Source of the DNA: Allomyces macrogynus ATCC 38327
Lineage: Eukaryota > Blastocladiomycota > Blastocladiomycetes > Blastocladiales > Blastocladiaceae
DNA length: 58,997 nucleotides
Direction: 5' to 3'
Assembly (NCBI GenBank): GCA_000151295.1
Contig: GG745350.1
Span: 800,336 to 859,332 of the forward strand
The position numbers were made by a program, and so were the translations under genes. The notes under the pieces were generated by a model. That model was not told the DNA's origin, made no database searches, and worked only from the letters and a program-made list of their open reading frames with translations. Positions 11,901 to 23,794 of this stretch are shown here, in pieces; position 1 is the stretch's first letter; every line of letters starts with the position of its first letter.

Positions 11901-14900
11901 CGGCGTCCCGTGGAGCGACCAAGTCAACGCCCTGATCCGTGGCGCACTCGCACTCGATCCGGGCGCGTCTGGCACCCCTGCCGGCAGCGAAATGACTGCC
12001 GAGGACACGCCGTCGCCCGAGCAGCTGAGCGAGATTCGCGGCCACTACCAGCGCATGCTGATCCGACGCATGGTGCAGGCGTACCACATTACGGGGTTCG
12101 ACGTGTCCAACACGTGGCAGGCGCGGCAGCTCGTCAAGTTCTTCGTGACACGGCTCGATCGCACGCCGCTCGGCGGCACGGGACGCGCCGAGAGTCCGCA
12201 CGCTGACCGCGACTGCGTGCCGACCCTCGACCCGCTCGCCGATGCGCTCCAAGTTGCGGTATCGTACACGTCGCTATCGCGCGCGTTTGTGTTTGAAACG
12301 TTCTTGCTGCACCATGCCGAGACTCGGGGGCCGCACGTTCTGCGTGCTTACATGGACCTGCTCAACCAGCATCCGCGCCGGCTCGAGATTGCAGTCGCGG
12401 CTCGCGCTCCGGCCGCGTACATGGCGTCGTTAGTCGATCGTGCAACTGGCGCAGCGGGATCTACGGGTACTCGGCCCCCACTGGCCTCGGCTCGCGCGCC
12501 TAGTGCCGTGCTGCACGCCTCGAGCTCATTGAGAACGCGCTGGTCCTGTTTGAATATATCGAGCGGCATCTCGACCGCGCTGGTGTCGACCTTCACGCAA
12601 TGACCCAGGCCGCGCTTGTCAAGGCGCAGCGGCTCCAGATTGAACTCGATTTGGCCGCGCCGCTGTACAAAATGAAAACTGAGGACGCGTGTCTCGCGCT
12701 GTTCAAGGATATGGTCGAGACGTGGCGTGCGTCGGTCACCCGAGGGGACAAGGACGGCTCGATGTTGCAACTCGTCATTGGCCAACTCGCCGATATTCTC
12801 GCCATTCAGATCCCGACGGCGCGTCTGACCTTGATCCGGCATGCGCTCCAGGAGCGCAACGTTGCCGACGCCGTTTTGCTCGTGCAAACGTGCATCCAAG
12901 AGGAGGTTGTTCTCGACGTGCACGCGGTCATGCAGGATTTCGAGTCGTTTGTGGTTTCGAATCCACGATTCGTCACGGCCGACTTGGTCGCCAGCCTGAC
13001 CGCTCTCTCGCAATGCGCTGTGCTGCATGCCGAGGAACGGCAATTGCCCGCGGCTTTGGACCTGTATCGGCTCGTTGCGCTGCAGCAACTCGTCTTTGAC
13101 TTGACCGAGCTCTGTGATTATGGTCAGCATTTGCGCGCGTCGGCGGCAAGAACGGCGGGCGTCGAGACCTCGGCTGCAGCTTCGGATGCGGGCCGACCTG
13201 GATCGCCTCACTTGCCCGTGGAGGTGTTCCCGCACCAGTACGACTCAGATTCGGGTCTCGTGCTCGACCCGGTCACCGCCATCCCGCCGTGTGCGCGACT
13301 GATCCAACGCGGGCTCGAGGCGCTTGCTGCGATCCACCCGCAGTCGCTCCTGACCAAGCTCGGCCATTCGCGCAAGAAGAACAAGGGGCGTCAAGTCGAT
13401 CCCATGGCGATGCTGCACGAGGCCGTGAACGACGTGTCGCGGCTGCTAACTCGAGCCAAGCACTTCCAGACACGGCTGCTTCTCGGGGCTACGTTTGCCG
13501 AATTGGCGACCCGGTGTGTGCTCGACGGCACGCGCGAAGTCGACACCCTCCTGCACCTCCAACAGCAGCTGCAGGTGGTGGAAGGGACACGCGAAGTGTG
13601 CCAGTCGCTCGCCGGCGCCCGGAATCTGGACATGGCGCTCATTTTCGGTCATTTGCTCGAACTCGGATCCGTCGAGAGTGTGCGGGTCGTGCAAGAGTGT
13701 CTTGGGCAATTTCTCCAAGTCGCATGTCCTCTGCTCGATTGGCATTGCCTGCGGCACGTTTTGGCAACACCGCGCGGCCATCGCATTTTTTCTCGACTAC
13801 ATTGCCATCACGACGTGGACCGAGCAGCTCAGCCTCCTCGACATTCCGTTCCGGCAAAGCGACTTCAGTGATGAGACTGACCGGCAGACCAAGCTGCTCG
13901 AGTACGTGCCGCCGCTCCTCGACAAAACGGGGCTCGACTTGCTCGTCGCTCTCGAGTTTGCACGGCAGTTCAAGATTGACGAGGATCTGGTGCTGATCAT
14001 GTACATTCAGCAGCAGCTCAAGCATGGCAAGTCGAGGAGCAGAAGCGGCAGCAGCGGCTGCGCGAGTGGCGACAGTGCGCGTGGGCTCAATCGCGTCTTG
14101 TCTACGCCCTCACCCATCAACTACGAGTACCAGAACGCGATTGCTGGCGTCCACGGCGAGGTGCTGCGCAAGAAGCTGCTGGCCGGGGTCTACATGGCCG
14201 CATTCAACTACTCCGACCCGCACGATTACGACAAGATTCAGTTCATTTGCGAGCAGCTCGCTGATGTGGCGGCACACGACGGGGTCGACCTGTCGCACGA
14301 ACAGATTCATTCGTTCACGCTGGCGCGAACGGTGCTTGACGTGATTAGGCCGTTCAAGAAGCCTGCTGTCGGCGAGCTGGCCACGGTTGTTGCCGAGGAC
14401 GTGCGTGTCGCGCACGAGAACGGGTGGGATGTCGAGTGGGCGGAGAAGCGCGTGCAGCTACACGCGCTGTGCCATTCCCCGTGGGCATCAAGTCGCCGGT
14501 ACCTGTGTCCGGCCACGGTCGACCAGCTGCTTCCGATTGGCGCCGTGTTCAACCTTGATCCGGACACAATTTTTGGCCAACTCGTGACGCAAATCACGGC
14601 CCAGAAGGGATCGAGTTTGCGGTTCGCCGACGTGCGGCCCTACCTGCGCCAAATGCGCGGCAGCGTGGCGTTCAGCGTCGCGAAACTGGTCGGCGAAACC
14701 ACGCGCGGCAAGAACAAGGTGCAGGCGCTGCGATTTGCGTTTCAGTCGCTCGAGACGAGTCCCTTGCCGCCACCCGACGTGACGGCTGAGGCGGCGGACG
14801 CACGCCAAACCGTGACCGACCAAGCTGGTCGGCCGCCAAACAGGAGCACAACATGTCGGATGCAAAACGGCTACTTCTGGTCAAGGCGCTGCTTAACCGC

Positions 14901-16894
14901 GCCGAGCTCGAATGTCTGCTCGAGGACCAGCATCTCGACAAGTCCATGCCGCTCGTCACGCAACAAGACGTACTCATTGAGGCCTTGTATCGAAACTATC
15001 GCGATATTCTGCAAAGATCCAGCGTCACGATGACTGTACACGAGCTAACCGCGCAAATCGCCACCAAGTGCGCGATCAACATTCAAACTTTCCGCCGCCA
15101 GCTCTACAAGGTACACATCTCTTCGGGCATTCCATTTGACAATTCCGAAGTCACGGTGCTGACGATTTTGTTTCCCAAAGAAATACCTGAACGCCGAGGA
15201 GGTCCTGGTTGAAGGTCAATTGCCGTCGGCCACGTTTCATGTACGTCTGCCCCAAGCAAGCGTTGCTCGATTGACCCGTCGACGCCGTTGCGTCTGTGCT
15301 GACGCTTTGACATTGCAACGCTCTAGAAATCCGGGTGGGCCCATCACGACGTTATTCTGCACTTGCTCGATACGGCGCCGCGCCAGGAAATGATCAAGGA
15401 GCTCCTCGAGATTGCCTACGTATGCACGTCCGCCCGCTCCCAACTGGTCAGCAGAGGCAACACAACTTACATGTCTGTCTCTCATTTTCATGATTATCAG
15501 GATCGCACCTCGGCTCGAAAGTCGCACGTTCGGATTCGCGCCCTGAGCATTGTGCTCAAGTTTGCCGAGCCCCAAGAGCTCAAGCAGGTGCCCATTACCC
15601 GCGTCAAGTTGCGCCGGTCACTCCGCAGCTTCTTGCATTTTCGGGACTGCCAGTATCTGGACATTCCGCACACATCCAAAGATCTCGGCAACTGCAACAA
15701 GGCGCTGTTGCAGTCGCTGTGGTACAGCTCTCGGAGCCACGCCTAATACCCGCTGGTGCGTCTTTCCCAACTCTCGGGTTCCCGCGGTTTGCGAGGTCAT
15801 TGTTGAGTCTCACGACCACGACTCATTCTATTTAGGTTCTCCACCTGATTTGCAACTTGTCGCTCGACTACAGCATCTGCGACGACACGCTCATGAAGCA
15901 GTGTCTGGCGGACCTGCTCCGGCACCAGCAGCACACGTACCTGCTCGTCAATCTCGGCACGCTGTCGAAGCTCTATGGCAACCCGTCGTGGATGCTGACC
16001 GTTTGGGACCAGTTGTTCTGCGCCGCGGTCGCGCACCCGATCCCGGCCAACACCGACGCGACGGCGTGGTTCGAGTCAATTCACGAGGCTCTCGTCTCCT
16101 GCCCGGTCACATCCAGTCTCTTCCCAATTGCCGACGACGACGATGATGCAGGATCGGCCTCGATGGAGCCAAATCCAAGGAAAAACGGCGGCGCACGCCC
16201 ACCATTGGCCGAGGCGCTCCTCGACATTGCATGGTCGCGCGTGTCGGTCGCTGCTGGTCTGGTCTTCCTCGCGGCCATGCCCATGAGCGAAGCGCGCACC
16301 GTTGCGGTCATGGACCGAGCGCGACTCGATCCAGCCGACGTGGCTCGCGCAGTCGTCGCGTTACCGGAGCGGGACCGAGTTGAGGCCGTGCAGCACTACA
16401 CGTTTGCGTACGCTCTCGCCAAGGATGCGGGGCCCGAGGTGGCCGAGGCGGCGCCGAGTCTGGTCCCGGCCTTCTTTGAGCACTGTCTCGCACGCAATGT
16501 CCTGTACGATGTGGTCCAGGAAGCAGTCATGTCGGATCGGTACGCTGAATTTCGGCATACCGCTAAGTCCCTTCCCTAGCATCCGTGCCTGGCTAACTGT
16601 GCGGTGCGGATTGAATTTAGTTTGACGTTTGCCGAGACGTTTGCGCAACTCTTCACGAAGCACCAAGGGTGGGAAGTGTTGGAGGGGCAGTCGCTCTTGC
16701 AAGTTGCGCTGGCGCAGTTCGCTGCTGCTGCCGCCCCCGCTTCTGCTGACGCTGACCAAGGCGATGGCGTACCAGACTCCGGGGCGAACGGCGTTGAGGG
16801 CGATCGGCCAAGTTCAGCGGGCCAAGTCGACGCAAATCACGCTCCGCTGGCTGATCAAGACGGCCCAATGGGTGGCAGCAGAGCGCTGTCGTAG
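8992..16894 (+). CDS. KNTC1: ROD/KNTC1 kinetochore protein (RZZ complex), frame broken in several places
   Basis: Rod is the large scaffold of the Rod-Zw10-Zwilch complex that recruits Mad1-Mad2 and dynein to unattached kinetochores. Exons read: 8992-9259, 9355-9571, 9642-9750, 9804-10976, 11043 to about 12432, 12504 to about 14778, 14844-15110, 15181-15207 (27 nt), 15327-15419, 15501-15755, 15836-16539, 16621-16894. An N-terminal beta-propeller (to about 10600) is followed by an alpha-solenoid. Family landmarks in order: WTAALTFATQFGMDVQDVHE, the DLKLLWTRHDP helix, VPWSDQVNALIRGAL, SPINYEYQNAI, and the ROD C-terminal region (HDVILHLLDTAPRQE, FLHFRDCQYLDIPH, LDYSICDDTLMKQCLADLL). Defects: a one-base frameshift near 11240, a frame change near 12433-12503 that an intron might explain, another near 13700-13745, and an in-frame TAA at 15744. 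Either the gene is decaying or the assembly has errors. The last exon ends in low-complexity sequence, and an alternative frame reaches 16907. Confidence 0.8.
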
Positions 16895-17379
16895 AATGCA
16901 TTTTTGAATGAAGTGTTATTGCTAAATCTATCCGACGCGGCGAACTGCGAGCAACAGTCAGCAGCACGTCCGCAAATAATTTGAGATGTGGAACGTGACC
17001 GCGCCGTTCATGTGCACTACTCTTCCCTTCGCCACGCTGCGACAAGTGTTCGAGGCCGACGTCAACCCGCGTCGTCTCATTGCACTTTCTGCTCAACAAA
17101 CAGCAGTGCACGCCCGCAACCTGCTGCACTCGACGCGTGTGCGTCGTCCAAGGCCGCGGTCGGCATCCCAGAGAGGGCACTGACGGCAGCACCAACTCTC
17201 ACTGCGCGATTTGCGATTTGGAGACGACTTCGCTTGCTCGAAAGCATCACCCGATTACGACCACGACTGTCAGCTCATTGGAACTCTTCGGCCGACATTA
17301 CCCGGCCTGCTGATTGGGAAATAATCGGCGACAGCACGCTGTCAATCACGACAACAACGGGCGCTCGTCACGCAAAATC
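16895..17379. other. intergenic region between KNTC1 and the SLC35C2-like gene
   Basis: About 485 bp, likely terminator of the upstream gene and promoter of the transporter. Small ATG frames such as 16986-17183 show no recognisable domain. Confidence 0.45.
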
Positions 17380-18977
17380 ATGGACAAGAGCGCGTATCTC
17401 CGCAACGCCGTGTTCATCACGGTGTGGTACACGTCGTCGACCGTGCTCAGGTACAATGAATTGCAGCGGATTCTGACGCGGTTTGGCCAATCTACAAGCC
17501 GCTCTGCCGTCGCTACGGTTGACCATGACCTTGCAACGCGTCGCTAGTCTCTACAACAAGCAGTTATTTGGAAAGGAGTACTTGGACTTCAAGGCACCCG
17601 CGGCCGCGACGTGTGTGCATTGCAGTACGTCCACGGCGCGCCAAGGTCCAAATCCGAGCCGACGAGCGATCTGACCGTGATTCTGGACTCGAACACTAGT
17701 AACGCAATTCGCTTGCGCTTGGCTCGCGATTCACGTCGTGCTTCGCAAGCAGTTTGAGGCGTTCCGCGCGTCCTTTTCATTTCGAGATTGGCGGAGCGGG
17801 TATCTTCGTTACGCGCTGCCCACTGCCGCTGCCGCTGCCGCTGGTTCGTTTTGTTTCCCCGCGACTGAAGATGACGCTGTCGATGCGTGTGATTCTGATT
17901 TCGCACCTTCACCCGTTTGCTAGACGTGGCCCTGTCCAACACGTCGCTCGGCTACATCTCCATCACGACCTACGTGCTCGTCAAGAACTCGGCGCCCATT
18001 TTTGTCCTGCTCTCGTCATGGCTGCTCGGTCTCGAGCGCATCACGCCAAAGCTGCTCGTGATCATGGCCACGATCCTGTCGGGCGTCTACATGGCCGTCA
18101 CGGGCGAAATTTCATATAGTCTCTCCGGCATGCTCATGGTCCTGGGCGCCGCGGCGTGCGGCGGGATGCGGTGGGCGCTCACGTCGTGCTTCTTGACGTG
18201 GCACGCGAATCGAAGCGCCGCGACCTTGCCTGGCGGCCCACAGGCCGATACACCCGCGCCCAGCGTGATTGGCGGTCCGATTGTCACGCTCTACACGCTG
18301 ACGCCGTTCATGTCGGTGTTCCTGGCCATTGCGTCGGCGATCATTGAGCCACAGGACCCACGCATTCTTGAGGGTGACTGGGCGCTCATGTCGGTGTTGT
18401 TTGCCGGTGGGTTCCTCGCGTTCATTATGCTCACGAGCGAGTTTGGGCTCATTCACAACTCGAGTGTGCTGGCGCTATCTGGTACGCACACAGGTTTGCT
18501 GTTTCTCGACGCTGCATCGCATGAACACTAACGATACCGCACATGAACACGCATCCTCGCCAATTTGCGTGTTCCGTCATCAGTCGCGGGTGCGTTTTCG
18601 TCCTCCCGCTCGTCTTGCGCTTTCCTTCACTTTGCTCAGCCCCACTCACGCTCCCTTCTCCCGCAGGTCTCGCCAAGGAAATCGTTTTGATCAGCAGCAG
18701 CATGCTCGTCTTTGGCGACACGCTCACGCCGCGCAACGTGCTGGGCCTGCTCGTGTCGATGGCCGGGATTTGGTGGTACAACTCGTATCGGCAAACGTCG
18801 CGGTCCTACCGGCGCGTGCATGACGCGGAAGAGGATAGCGACAATGACGATCTGTTGGCTGACGTAGCCGTGCAGGGGGAGAGCTCGTCGATTGCGTCGA
18901 CACGGGGCGCTGGCCGGCCGGGCCAGAGCCCCGTTGTGGGCACGAACGGCGAAGGTGGGAAACCACGAATGGAGTAG
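17380..18977 (+). CDS. SLC35C2-like transporter of the nucleotide-sugar/triose-phosphate translocator family
   Basis: Five exons: 17380-17450, 17548-17624, 17700-17843, 17924-18481, 18667-18977. All junctions are GT..AG and in frame; total 386 residues. The membrane protein shows the SLC35C2/Ymd8 signature order. These are an early SLYNKQLFG helix end, the FKAPAAATCVHCITQF helix, YLRYALPTAAAAADVALSN, TTYVLVKNSAPIFVLLSSWL, GGMRWALTSCFLTW, and the last pair LALSGLAKEIVLISSS and FGDTLTPRNVLGLLVSMAG. About ten hydrophobic helices are expected. The tail after residue 330 is polar and acidic (EEDSDNDD) and presumably cytosolic. Members sit in Golgi or ER membranes and exchange nucleotide sugars or phosphorylated metabolites; human SLC35C2 affects Notch fucosylation. 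The substrate cannot be inferred. A roughly 66-residue Ser/Pro loop lies between two central helices. Confidence in family is high, in substrate none. Confidence 0.85.
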
Positions 18978-19145
18978 CGGCCGGCCGTCGCGTTTGCGTG
19001 CCGTGTACAAATATATTGTTGGGATGTTGGTCCAAGGCTTGCTCATGATTGCGCGTCAATCGCATCAGCTGTAAAGCAAAGAACGACGTGTCTCATTTCT
19101 TTCGTTTCCAGATCCGTTCTTTCCCCACAACGTATCTACCGGCAT

Positions 19146-19743
19146 CTACCCCTTCGCGACCCAAATGTTCTTGCAGCCACGAATGTGTGGCATAATGTGC
19201 GTCCTGAACGCTTCAATCGTGATGTACCAGCGCTCCGAAAACTTGCAAATGCCTGGGAACGGGCCGCCCGCCGTCTTGTCGAACCCATAGTCCCGCACTT
19301 GCCGCGAAATCGTGTTGTTGGCGGACCGCAGCGACGAGTAGGTGCCCGTCAGGAACCCCAGCACGTCCGCTGCCACATAGAGCTTGCCATATGGTCGGAT
19401 TGGCAGCGTCGCACCCGTCTTTTCCAGTGCCAAGCGGCACGCAATAACAATTTCCTTGGGGTAGGGCAGGTCGCCGGTGCTTTACCGCTGCCGTCTGCGG
19501 CCGGGGATGGCATTGTCGCTTGGATCATCTTTTGGTCGTGCGAGTGAAAAAAAAATGGACACGATCATGAGGGCGATACGTCAGGTCGCGGAGCTGTGCG
19601 AGTCGAGCGTGGTGCTGGCTAAGCACCGTGTTGGCGGCCACGAGCTTGGTGACCGCTTGGGTTACGTCTTGGAGTGCGCCGCTCACATTGGTCGAGAGGC
19701 CCGCGTCGTTGGTCGTTGTGGATGGAATGGGTGGGGCGATCAT
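19146..19743 (-). CDS. small uncharacterised protein, two exons
   Basis: I propose exons 19743-19561 and 19454-19146, joined by a 106-nt intron with a weak donor (GTCCAT), giving 163 residues. The first half is helical and rich in Ala/Leu/Val (NVSGALQDVTQAVTKLVAAN) and could be a short coiled coil. The second half contains conserved-looking hydrophobic and aromatic stretches (LYVAADVLGFLTGTYSSLRS, FSERWYITIEAFRTHIMPH) and ends at KNIWVAKG. I do not recognise the family. The gene is convergent with the SLC35C2-like gene 168 bp away and lies 480 bp downstream of DNMT1 on the same strand. If the intron is wrong, the second exon alone is still an open frame of at least 95 codons. No function is assigned. 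Confidence 0.4.
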
Positions 19744-20223
19744 CGAGTCGCTGCTTGGAGGGTCTGGTGCTGGCGGGGATGAGCGGGGATCGGTCGCCTT
19801 TTATTGTCCATGGCTGAGGTGTCTGCGACGCTGTCTGCAACGTGGTTGTCGTCGTCTTGTCCGATGTTGGTACTGGTGGCGTCGCAAAGCCACGCACTGT
19901 CTGCGATTTGACGCTGGATTGACGGCAGGCTGTCCGGCGACTGGGCCTTACAGCAAGTCTGGAACAAACCCGTCAATCCGCTTTCGGCTCAGTTTGTGCG
20001 TTGCTGTACATTTGTAAGTTGCGGTGATCGGCGTCGCTCCTCGTCTCGCGAGCGGCAAGGGCAACGGGAATGAGGCATGTCCAGTGGGGCCCTGAAGGAG
20101 CTGAAGGTATTGAAAGGAATTGCCGAGGGCTGGCGAGCAGGAATGCACCGATCACAACCAAATCTGTTCCAATGCAGCAAACTATGCAAAGTTGAAAGAA
20201 AAGAGCACAACCTCTCCGCCTAC
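19744..20223. other. intergenic region between DNMT1 and the small gene
   Basis: 480 bp on the 3' side of DNMT1. Short antisense frames have no recognisable content. Confidence 0.4.
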
Positions 20224-23200
20224 CTACTCCTCCACCATCACCTCATCCTCTTCCTGCTGTTGCTGCTGCAATTCCACGAACGTGACCTCTTCCTCGGTCA
20301 GGACGTGCAGCGGCGACACAGCGAGCGCGCGCACTAGCGACCGGTTGAGCGCGGCCGCGAGCACGGGCGGGACTGCGTTACCGACCTGGAAGTACATGAG
20401 CTTGATCGCGTTGCCGTAGCAGTGGAACGTGAAGTTATCCGGGAAGCCCTGGCTGCGTGCGGCTTCGCGCACCGTGATAATACGGTCTTGCTCTGGGTGG
20501 AGAATGGTCTCGAGGCAAAGAAGAAGCGCGTGAGCCAACCGGATCCAGGAATGCACGGCAAAAACGAAAAAAAATGAAGAGGCAAGAACGTACCCCCGTC
20601 TTGCCCATCGGGTTCATTTCCGTAGTCGCCGTCTTGAACGTGCCCTCCCACTGCAGACGCCCGTAGAGCCCCTTCCACCCGGAGTGCCGCGCTGCGGCCG
20701 AGTCCTCGTGCGAGAGGGCCCACGGCTTGAGTTCGTCGGGCAGGCTCTGGTGGTCGCACCCGGGCGGGTCGCGCGGGATCCAACAAATGCGCTCGACGAT
20801 TTCCGACGACGTGAACTGGCGCGTCATCTGGTTCTTGACCATTGACAGATACAGGTCCGACTCGTCATTGTTCTCCTCTTCCTCCTGGTTGTCGTCGTCA
20901 ATATCACGCGCGTCGACGCCGTTCGCGCGCCGCTGCTGCGCCTCGTTCTCGTGGTCGAGCCGCATCCGGCCGAACCGCGTGGCGACGCGGCGCATGAGCC
21001 GTTGGTAGTGCGACTTGGGCCGCGAATTGTATGGCGCCGGCCGTGTGTACCCGACCTCGGTCAGGGACCGCAGCGTGGGCTCGTACCCCTTGACGAGCTT
21101 GACGGCCGGGTTATGTCGCATCGCCTGGACTTTACTGCGCGACAGTTTCATGGCCACGTTCGGGTTCTCAAAGTCGAACGCCGGCAAGTCCGAAATCGCG
21201 TCCTTGACGGTCGTGTTCGGGTACAGAGCGCGCGTGACCTTGCAGTAGGACGTGACATGGTGCACGAGCCGTGCCTTTGCCGCGGCGCGCGCCTCGGCAT
21301 CGAGACAAACGGCGAGATTGCACGTCTCCGTCTTGAAAATGTGCGTCGGCTCGGGCCAGTCGGGCAACTTGATATGCGGCAGCGTCGCAAACACGAGCAC
21401 GCGGCGCCGCGACTGCGGCGTGCCGTAGTTGCCGGCCTGCGCGACGTGCCAGGTCACTTGGTACCCGAGCTCCACGAGCACGCGCAGAATGAACGAGAGC
21501 GTGCCCGTCTTGTGTCCGCCCTCGACGCGGTGCTTGGTCGCCTGCTGCCCGCCAAACTTGAACGTCAAGAGGCCGACCACGTTTTCGAGCAAAAACACTT
21601 TGGGCCGGTAGAGCTCGACGTACGAGAGCGCCGTTGCAATCAGCGCGTTCTTCGGGTCGTCCGACTTGCGATTGTTGTTGAGCCCAGAGAAGCCCTGGCA
21701 GGGTGGGCCGCAGTAGATGAAGTCGACGTTGCGCGCGTCGGGCGCGACCTTGGTCGACTTGGTGATTTCGGCGGGCGTGATGGGCGGCGGCGCGTCGGTA
21801 CCAAAAGTTGCGATGCGCTGCTTGATTGCGTCCTCGAGCAGGGCGTTGCAGTCGACATTATAGACGGTCGAACCCGGGAAGTTGTTGTGGAAAGTGAGCG
21901 ACGCGTGCTCGTCCCACTCGATCGTCCACTTGGTGTCGGCGCACGCGACCAAGGCGGAGTCGAACCCGGCCGTCAGACCACCGCAACCGCTGAACAGGTC
22001 AATGGCCTTGAGCCGTGCGAGTCCCTTGGGCTTGGCCGTCGGGTCGGCCGCGGCCAAGTCCTCGAGCGACTCAGCGGGGGTCTCGGTGAAGTTGAGCAGC
22101 GCGACCTGCTCATTGAGCTTGAGAATGTTGCTGACCGACTGGTTCTCAAACTCGTCGTCGGCGGTCCACGGCTCGAGCTTGGCCGGATCGACCGAGTCGC
22201 GCAGCTTGGTCGGCGACGTCGCCATGTGCTCAAGGAACTTTGTCGGGTTGTGCGACGGGTGCAGCCCGTGGAGCACGAGGTTGTGCTCGTACTGGAAGTA
22301 CTTGTTGGGCAGCTCGAGCCCGTGCGGCACGACGACGAGATGGCCGCGCAACTTGTCGACCGGGACCGTGTCGGAGATGTTGGTCATGAACACACGCCGC
22401 GGGTTGCTCTCGGCATCGGGGTTGTCGCCGTGATAGAGCGAGTTCCATCGCCCGAGAAGCCGAACCTTGACGTACGCACACGCGGCGCGCGACGAGGACT
22501 TGCCCTTTCGTGGGGGCGGCGGCGTCGCGCGCCCCTTGCGACCACGCGACGCGGTGGCGACGGCGCGGCTACTCGCGGGGACCGACTTGAAGTCGTTCTC
22601 CTCTTCGTCCTCGTCATCATCCGAGATATCCATGGCGTCGACGCCGTTGCTAAAGAGGTGGTTGCTCGACGAAAGCTTGACAATCTGCGCAAACAAGTAG
22701 AGGCCAATGTTGGCCTTGTCGTGGTCAAAGTAGATAAAGTCATGTTCAAAGTACTTCACGCCGCCGACCTCGATGCTGCGAATGGTCGTGGTCGTGAGCG
22801 GCGGGAACGCAGCGACGCCGGCGCGTGTGAGCAGCGGGTGGCGGCGTGTATGCTTGAGCTCGACAACGTCGGGCAGGGCGACGGGCTTGTGCCCGCGCTG
22901 GCAACCGGGGCACACGGCCAAGTCGAGTTTGACAAACCGGTCGCGCAGAAACATGGCGCGCACAGGCTGCGGGTCGTGCTGCAAGCCGGTGAGCGGCACC
23001 ATGCGGCACTCGGCGATCGGGTACATGTACTCGTGCTCGGCCATGGCGCCCATTTGCGTCTGGTACCCGTAGAGCATGATGACGACGTGCGCGCGGTCGC
23101 CGTCGATGCTGTGCACCAAGAACCGGCGCGCGTTTGCCGCAGAGCCGCGCGTGCGCACCGTGTCGCCCGCGACAATCGGCGCGTCGGACGGCTTGACGAC

Positions 23201-23760
23201 GGCCTCGGGCATACGCGGGTAGGTGAAGACCTCCTTGGAGCCCACGACTTGCCGGCCAACCTGGTAGACGCCAAACTCATCGGCAATCTCGGCAACGAGC
23301 GGCGTGAACGTGGCAAGCGCGTCCTTTTTCAGTTGCGGGGCCCGCTTCTGCACTTGCTGCACGCGCGGAGCACGGTCACGGTTCGACGCGCGACTCGTGC
23401 GGCCGCTTCGGCTGCGCGACCTGCCGGTCGCCTTCTTGAGCCACATGTCGAGCACCGGGTGCCGGTACGTGATCTTGCCGGTGCCCATCCATTCCACAGT
23501 CGTTTGGATGATCTGGTCCTTCAAATGGTCGAGCGCCCATGCCTCAATGGCGTAGACCTTGCTGCCGAGACCAAATTGGTGATTGGTAAGACGGTCCCAC
23601 ACCTGGTCCTCTTTCGGAAATGCCGGCCAAAAGCTTGGCGCACCGCGCGCTCGGCGACATTCGAGAGAGTATCGAAGAACTGCGGTGGTACCAGCAGCAC
23701 TTGTTCGTTCCGATCGAGTAAATTCTGATCACCATGCCGAATTGATTTCCCTAAACACAT
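20224..23760 (-). CDS. DNMT1: DNA (cytosine-5) methyltransferase, DNMT1/Dim-2 type
   Basis: Three exons on the minus strand: 23760-23681, 23633-20594 and 20508-20224. The 1,134 residues have consistent phases; the first intron would be only 47 nt. Order: short N-terminal region, BAH-like segment(s) ([40 protein letters not shown]), then the catalytic domain. Methyltransferase motifs are complete: [34 protein letters not shown] with the catalytic Cys, [63 protein letters not shown]. The tail is Gln/Glu-rich. It methylates cytosine in DNA; the layout fits a maintenance-type enzyme, though Dim-2-like and DNMT1-like fungal clades cannot be separated by eye. No CXXC zinc finger or clear RFTS domain is seen, so the N-terminus is shorter than in animals. 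The ATG at 23760 lies only 34 bp past the PSMD5 stop; the first exon is the least certain part. Confidence 0.92.
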
Positions 23761-23794
23761 CAGCTTAATCTGGACACACACACTGCAACCAACG

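Noticed and set aside
20951..23728. 925-codon plus-strand frame across DNMT1
   Set aside because: Same effect: the minus strand carries all methyltransferase motifs in order, and the plus-strand product is Arg/Val/Gly-rich without domains.
23521..23760. Frameshift in the DNMT1 N-terminus ([20 protein letters not shown] in another frame)
   Set aside because: A 47-nt intron (23634-23680) joins the frames without any lesion and keeps the whole 1,134-residue model in phase. I prefer it, though a frameshift is not fully excluded.
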